Positions 5,706 through 8,640 of a stretch of DNA of 8,640 bases are shown here, piece by piece (the first letter of the stretch is position 1; each line of letters opens with the position of its first letter). The stretch is from assembly GCA_964532965.1 (NCBI GenBank), contig CAZHJE010000032.1, positions 1 to 8,640 of the forward strand, given 5' to 3'. This DNA is from CAZHJE01 sp964532965 (GTDB taxonomy: Bacteria > Patescibacteriota > WWE3 > UBA101185 > UBA10185). The position numbers were made by a program, and so were the translations under genes. The notes beneath the pieces are model-generated. The model searched no databases. It saw only the letters and a program-made list of their open reading frames with translations, and had not been told where the DNA came from.

Positions 5706-6659
5706 TCATTTAATTAAATTTAACTTTTCGGTTATACTTTTTTCTTTCTCTCTGCTTACCACCTTTTTGTAATCAATCTTACTGTCATATTCTAAAAAAG
5801 CTTTTTGTAAACCTTCCCTTAGATTAATTTTAGGGCACATTCCGATTAGCTCTTTAGCTCTCGTTATATCTGTAAAATAAGTTTGATTATCAAAAGGAAA
5901 TATTTCTCTATCGCTTATGTTAAATTTTTTTGTGTCCACGAACTTAGTGTTGGCTTCTTTACCTAGTAACTCTGAGGCCAATGAAACTAATCCAGTTAAT
6001 TTTATATACTCTTCAGAACTATAATTGAAAATTTCGTTATAAGATTTTTTGTTGAACATTAATTTTTTTAGAAATTCAGTCAGATCATCTACATGACCAA
6101 GCTGAATGATTGCATCTCCACCCCTAGGAATCAAAACCTCATCCTCGTATCTAATTCTTTCATATAAAAACCTTTCTCTGTGTATGGGATTTGAATTACC
6201 GTACACATATGAAGGTCTAACAATAGTATAACTACAATTATTATTAATATTATCAATGAGAGCGTTTTCTGCTTTTAATTTTCCGTAACCATATTCTCCC
6301 CAGGTATTGTGCTTACCTTTTTCAAAGTTTTCTGAAATAGGAAATATTTCACTTTCTAAGTACACTGCTGCAGAACTAATTAGCACATATTGCTCAACAT
6401 GTTTAGTAATTTCAATGGTAGATTTAACATCTTCCGATGAATACGCACACATATCAATCACAGCATCAGAACTTTCTATTATTGACTTGTAATTCTCAGC
6501 CAAGCTACCCCTATCACTCACAATATGTTTAACGTTCTCCGGGTATGCCCTGTCTTTATTTCCTCGATTGACTACGATCAATTCATACCCAGAAAGCTTA
6601 CTTAAAAGCTCCCATCCTATGTAATTTGATCCTCCTATAATTAGTATGTGCTTATTCAT
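5706..6659 (-). CDS. Atypical SDR, NAD(P)-dependent epimerase/dehydratase-like
   Basis: A 317-residue Rossmann-fold protein of the extended/atypical short-chain dehydrogenase group. The nucleotide-binding loop is 'IIGGSNYIG' (7-15), the GGTRFIG-like variant in which the middle Gly of TGxxGxxG is replaced (Asn12), and strand 2 ends in 'VVNRGN' (29-34), where Arg32 may favour NADP. Further motifs are 'VIDMCAY' (67-73), 'YVLISSAAVY' (91-100), and the catalytic pair Tyr123/Lys127 in 'EYGYGKLKAE', followed by 'TIVRPSYVYG' as in sugar-nucleotide epimerases. Such proteins act on nucleotide sugars or related substrates, or serve as RNA-binding or reductase relatives; the substrate is not clear here. 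The charged tail (300-317, 'SREKEKSITEKL') is typical in being helical. It starts 62 bases after the DUF7768-like gene, with TACAAT at 6685-6690 as a possible -10 and no good Shine-Dalgarno. It ends in TGA. Confidence 0.85.
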   Translation of the reverse strand: MNKHILIIGGSNYIGWELLSKLSGYELIVVNRGNKDRAYPENVKHIVSDRGSLAENYKSIIESSDAVIDMCAYSSEDVKSTIEITKHVEQYVLISSAAVYLESEIFPISENFEKGKHNTWGEYGYGKLKAENALIDNINNNCSYTIVRPSYVYGNSNPIHRERFLYERIRYEDEVLIPRGGDAIIQLGHVDDLTEFLKKLMFNKKSYNEIFNYSSEEYIKLTGLVSLASELLGKEANTKFVDTKKFNISDREIFPFDNQTYFTDITRAKELIGMCPKINLREGLQKAFLEYDSKIDYKKVVSREKEKSITEKLNLIK

Positions 6660-6721
6660 AATAAAGATCTACTCGAACTTCTTAATTGTAGACTAGTTTT
6701 AGATCGTCCCCTATAAATAGA

Positions 6722-7135
6722 TTATTGTCGGTTGAATCCCCAAAGTAGCGCATGTGAGTGTTTTCGTGCAACATTAAGTTCTTTTGCTTCCCAATTTTCT
6801 CCGAGAACACGATATTCTATACTTCTGCCACTCTTCTTAGCCCGATCAATGCCATACTGCATTCCTCTAGAAATTCCTAAATCCTGATAAACAACAGTAA
6901 CAATATCTGGAAGAGCTTCAATTAAGTCTTTTCCAGCATTAATGCCCATCTCTCTTTCTTGCGGAATGTTATCATCCAATATTCCGGGCTGAGTATAAAA
7001 TAGGTGAGAAGTAAAAGGTGTTTCTCCGCGAAGCAAGCTATCTCTAACACATGCTCTTGCATAAAGAAGATTTTTTCTACTTTCTGCCTCACTATTTCCT
7101 GAATACGGGGTTTCAACATCAACAAATTTTGGCAT
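6722..7135 (-). CDS. DUF7768-like protein (nucleoside 2-deoxyribosyltransferase-like fold, tentative)
   Basis: A 137-residue protein related to a family of small proteins common in phages and scattered in bacteria: 'VETPYSG' (7-13), 'RKNLLYARACVRDSLLRGETPFTSHL' split over 20-45, 'YTQPGILDDNIPQEREMGI' (47-65), 'VVYQDLGISRGMQYGI' (81-96) and 'RAKKSGRSIEY' (98-108). The alternating strand-helix layout with an N-terminal 'PYSG' loop and the 'SRGM' loop resembles nucleoside 2-deoxyribosyltransferase-like folds, but no reaction has been shown for this family to my knowledge, and I assign it from memory of motif patterns only. No membrane segment. The gene is preceded by TATAAT (7158-7163) lying inside an inverted repeat, 22 bases before the ATG, and has no Shine-Dalgarno. 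It is 53 bases downstream of the aldehyde dehydrogenase gene. A role in nucleotide or nucleoside metabolism is a guess from fold and from the nearby ITPase. Confidence 0.75.
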   Translation of the reverse strand: MPKFVDVETPYSGNSEAESRKNLLYARACVRDSLLRGETPFTSHLFYTQPGILDDNIPQEREMGINAGKDLIEALPDIVTVVYQDLGISRGMQYGIDRAKKSGRSIEYRVLGENWEAKELNVARKHSHALLWGFNRQ

Positions 7136-7150
7136 AAGTTAAATAAGTAT

Positions 7151-7167
7151 TTTGTAAATTATACAAA
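7151..7167 (-). promoter_or_regulatory. -10 box within an inverted repeat, promoter/operator candidate
   Basis: TTTGTA (7151-7156) and TACAAA (7162-7167) form perfect 6-base arms around AATTA, and the minus-strand TATAAT (7158-7163) lies inside the repeat. A dimeric regulator binding here would block the promoter of the DUF7768-like gene. The composition is AT-rich, so chance is a real alternative. No good -35 is visible. Confidence 0.35.
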
Positions 7168-7188
7168 TCCCTGATAAACCCATTACAT

Positions 7189-8562
7189 TTATTTATCTCT
7201 CGCGATTATTTTAATTTGCGTTACTTCATGAAAACCGTATTTGCCATGCTCTCTGCCAAATCCTGAATTCTTATATCCGCCGAACGGATTAAATGGCATT
7301 ATATAATTTGTACCATTTACACTTACCATACCCGATTCAATTAAACTAGCAACTCTTTCTGCTCTTTCTTTGTTTTCAGTAAAAACATACGAACCAAGAC
7401 CGTAGACTGTTTGATTAGCAAGAGCAATAGCTTCTTGTTCTGTCTTGAATTTTACAATAGGCAATACTGGACCAAATACTTCCTCATGCCATACTCTCAT
7501 TTCATTTGTAATATTAGTTAACACAGTTGGCTCAAAAAATGCACCGCCAAGTTTTTCCTCAAGCGAATTGCCGCCAGTTATTATATTCGCGCCTTTTGTT
7601 TTTGCATCCTCAACTTGGGCAATGAGCAAATCGAGTTGCTTTTTTGAAACAAGGGGCCCAACTTCCGTGTCTTTATCTTCAGCAATTCCTATTTTTTTAG
7701 TAGAGAAAATTGAGGCAATCTTTTTCACAACCTCATCAAAAATATTTTCATGCACAATAAGTCGCTTTAATCCGTCACAACACTGTCCCTGATTGAGCAA
7801 TCTGTTAAAGCAGACATTTCCGACAGCTAAATCAATATCTGCGTCTTCAAAAACTATTCCCGGTGCAGAACCGCCTAATTCCATAACAGCTTTTATAAAT
7901 TTTCTTCCTGCTGTTTCGTAAAGAAATTTTCCAGTTTTTGTACTACCAGTAAAAGCAATCATGTTTATATCCTGTTGAACTAACAGTTTTCCAACTTCAC
8001 CATCGCCATATACCTCACTTAAAGCACCCTCTGGAAGATGTTTAGAAAAAATATCTTCAATAAATTTTCCGCTTAACGGGCACTTTTCTGAATGCTTTAG
8101 TACTACGGTATTACCAGCAATTAAACTTTGTAATGCACCCCAAACAAAATTTGCAAACGGAAAATTCCAGGGAATAATTACAGCTACAACACCTATTGGT
8201 TCGTAAAACACCTGATGAATCTCTTTATCATTTTCAAATGTTGTTTCGGGACTTAAATACTTTTCTGCATTTTCAAAATACCAATTAACATAATCAAGAT
8301 TTCCATCAAAATCTATAAGTGTTTCACTTATTGGCATGCCCATTTCTCTTGATTCTAAAAGAGCAAGATCTGTTTTTTTATATGTTAATTCTTCAATAGC
8401 CTTGCGCAATAGTGCAATTCTTTTTTCTACTCCCAAATTTCTCCAATCTTTCTGAGCTTTTTGGGCAAGCTTAACTTTTTCTTCAATATCAACAGCGCTT
8501 GAAATTTCGACTTCTCCTAGAACCTGATAATTTGATGGATTTATTGATTTAATTTTTGCCAT
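7189..8562 (-). CDS. Aldehyde dehydrogenase, succinate-semialdehyde dehydrogenase (Sad/YneI-like) type
   Basis: A 457-residue full-length NAD(P)-dependent aldehyde dehydrogenase that oxidises an aldehyde to the acid. Family motifs in order: 'PWNFPFA' (131-137) with the oxyanion-hole Asn133, Lys156 in 'VVLKHSEKCP' for cofactor binding, 'FTGSTKTG' (204-211), 'ELGGSAP' (228-234) with the general base Glu228, 'NQGQCC' (257-262) with the nucleophile Cys262, 'EEVFGPVLP' (360-368), and 'PFGGYKNSGFGREHG' (426-440). Length and motif style match the short GabD1/Sad group, whose substrates are succinate semialdehyde and similar short aldehydes; the exact substrate is not fixed by the sequence. The residue before the nucleophile is also Cys (261), usually V or another hydrophobic residue. 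The start is supported by TAAAAT ending 7 bases before the ATG, without a Shine-Dalgarno. The gene lies 43 bases from a tRNA gene. It is cytosolic. Confidence 0.95.
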   Translation of the reverse strand: MAKIKSINPSNYQVLGEVEISSAVDIEEKVKLAQKAQKDWRNLGVEKRIALLRKAIEELTYKKTDLALLESREMGMPISETLIDFDGNLDYVNWYFENAEKYLSPETTFENDKEIHQVFYEPIGVVAVIIPWNFPFANFVWGALQSLIAGNTVVLKHSEKCPLSGKFIEDIFSKHLPEGALSEVYGDGEVGKLLVQQDINMIAFTGSTKTGKFLYETAGRKFIKAVMELGGSAPGIVFEDADIDLAVGNVCFNRLLNQGQCCDGLKRLIVHENIFDEVVKKIASIFSTKKIGIAEDKDTEVGPLVSKKQLDLLIAQVEDAKTKGANIITGGNSLEEKLGGAFFEPTVLTNITNEMRVWHEEVFGPVLPIVKFKTEQEAIALANQTVYGLGSYVFTENKERAERVASLIESGMVSVNGTNYIMPFNPFGGYKNSGFGREHGKYGFHEVTQIKIIARDK

Positions 8563-8569
8563 TGTATGT

Positions 8570-8599
8570 ATTTTACCAAATCTTCTATCCTAGCACCAA
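8570..8599 (-). promoter_or_regulatory. Promoter candidate of the aldehyde dehydrogenase gene
   Basis: On the minus strand TTGGTG (8594-8599) is followed after 18 bases by TAAAAT (8570-8575), which ends 7 bases before the ATG at 8562. Transcription would start at about the A of the ATG, giving a leaderless message. The -35 lies in a short palindrome between the tRNA end and the gene. Confidence 0.45.
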
Positions 8600-8604
8600 G
8601 TGCT
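8592..8604. repeat. Short palindrome between tRNA end and aldehyde dehydrogenase promoter
   Basis: AGCAC and GTGCT form a perfect 5-bp inverted repeat around CAA, two bases after the end of the tRNA's encoded CCA (minus-strand direction). It lacks a following T run on the minus strand, so it is a poor terminator; it could be an operator covering the -35 or a tRNA processing structure. Confidence 0.3.
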
Positions 8605-8605
8605 T

Positions 8606-8640
8606 TGGCGGAGAGGGTGGGATTCGAACCCACGTGTAAG
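8606..8640 (-). tRNA. 3' part of a second class II tRNA, probably tRNA-Ser (runs off the window)
   Basis: The minus strand shows the end of a tRNA: T-arm GTGGG-TTCGAAT-CCCAC (8617-8633), acceptor 3' strand CCTCTCC (8610-8616), discriminator G (8609) and encoded CCA (8606-8608). The G discriminator and the predicted 5' acceptor GGAGAGG are as in serine tRNAs; leucine and tyrosine tRNAs usually carry A at that place. The anticodon lies outside the window, so the serine call is an inference. Confidence 0.8.

Noticed and set aside
511..6659. Alternative genetic code (TGA as glycine, as in Gracilibacteria/SR1).
   Set aside because: Conserved proteins have normal lengths with TAA/TAG stops, two genes end in TGA at sensible places, and no conserved frame is interrupted by TGA.
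2272..8640. The two serine-type tRNA 3' ends in the same orientation as attachment sites flanking a 6.2-kb island.
   Set aside because: Their similarity is the expected tRNA paralogy (T-loop, CCA, acceptor), with mismatches inside the repeat, and no integrase or phage gene lies between them.
1..8640. CRISPR array, insertion sequence, toxin-antitoxin pair or defence island.
   Set aside because: No spaced direct repeats, transposase motifs, terminal inverted repeats or known defence domains are visible on either strand.

Overview
This window is AT-rich and densely coded. It looks like a chromosomal stretch from a bacterium with a small genome, most likely a member of the Patescibacteria/CPR, possibly Saccharibacteria. 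The signs are short gaps between genes, several short or family-unassigned membrane proteins, scattered housekeeping genes with unusual family variants, and tRNA genes that encode their own CCA. The lineage call is an inference from protein style and base composition; there is no marker gene here that settles it. Two genes end in TGA while all conserved proteins have normal family lengths, so the standard bacterial code (table 11) fits.

Region 1 (1-2200, minus strand): a VOC/glyoxalase-fold protein is followed (reading upstream) by a three-gene minus-strand cluster with gaps of 28 bases each. The cluster comprises a single-pass membrane-anchored protein with a repetitive beta-alpha exterior, a YdeI/OmdA-like small protein with a Cys-rich tail, and a four-helix membrane protein with an exterior domain. 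Region 2 (2272-2361): a complete class II tRNA-Ser(GGA) on the minus strand. Region 3 (2387-3850, plus strand): a possible 24-residue membrane peptide, an unrecognised helical 166-residue protein, and a sugar-nucleotidyltransferase-like protein. Region 4 (3853-8562, minus strand): five genes in a row, a membrane-anchored TolB-like beta-propeller, an ITPase/HAM1 house-cleaning pyrophosphatase of the eukaryote-like type, an atypical SDR epimerase/reductase, a DUF7768-like protein, and a succinate-semialdehyde-type aldehyde dehydrogenase. Region 5 (8606-8640): the 3' end of a second class II tRNA, probably tRNA-Ser, running off the window.

The genes do not form one obvious pathway. The most consistent signal across the window is regulatory: several genes carry a TATAAT-like hexamer only 6-10 bases before the ATG and lack a Shine-Dalgarno sequence, which suggests leaderless mRNAs, whereas the inner genes of the three-gene cluster have AGGA-type ribosome binding sites. 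This spacing also decides the start codon for at least two genes. No mobile element, CRISPR array, phage structural gene or recognised defence system is visible. The best candidates for undescribed biology are the membrane trio at 511-2198, the tiny membrane peptide at 2387-2461, and the ITPase with a replaced base-recognition motif.
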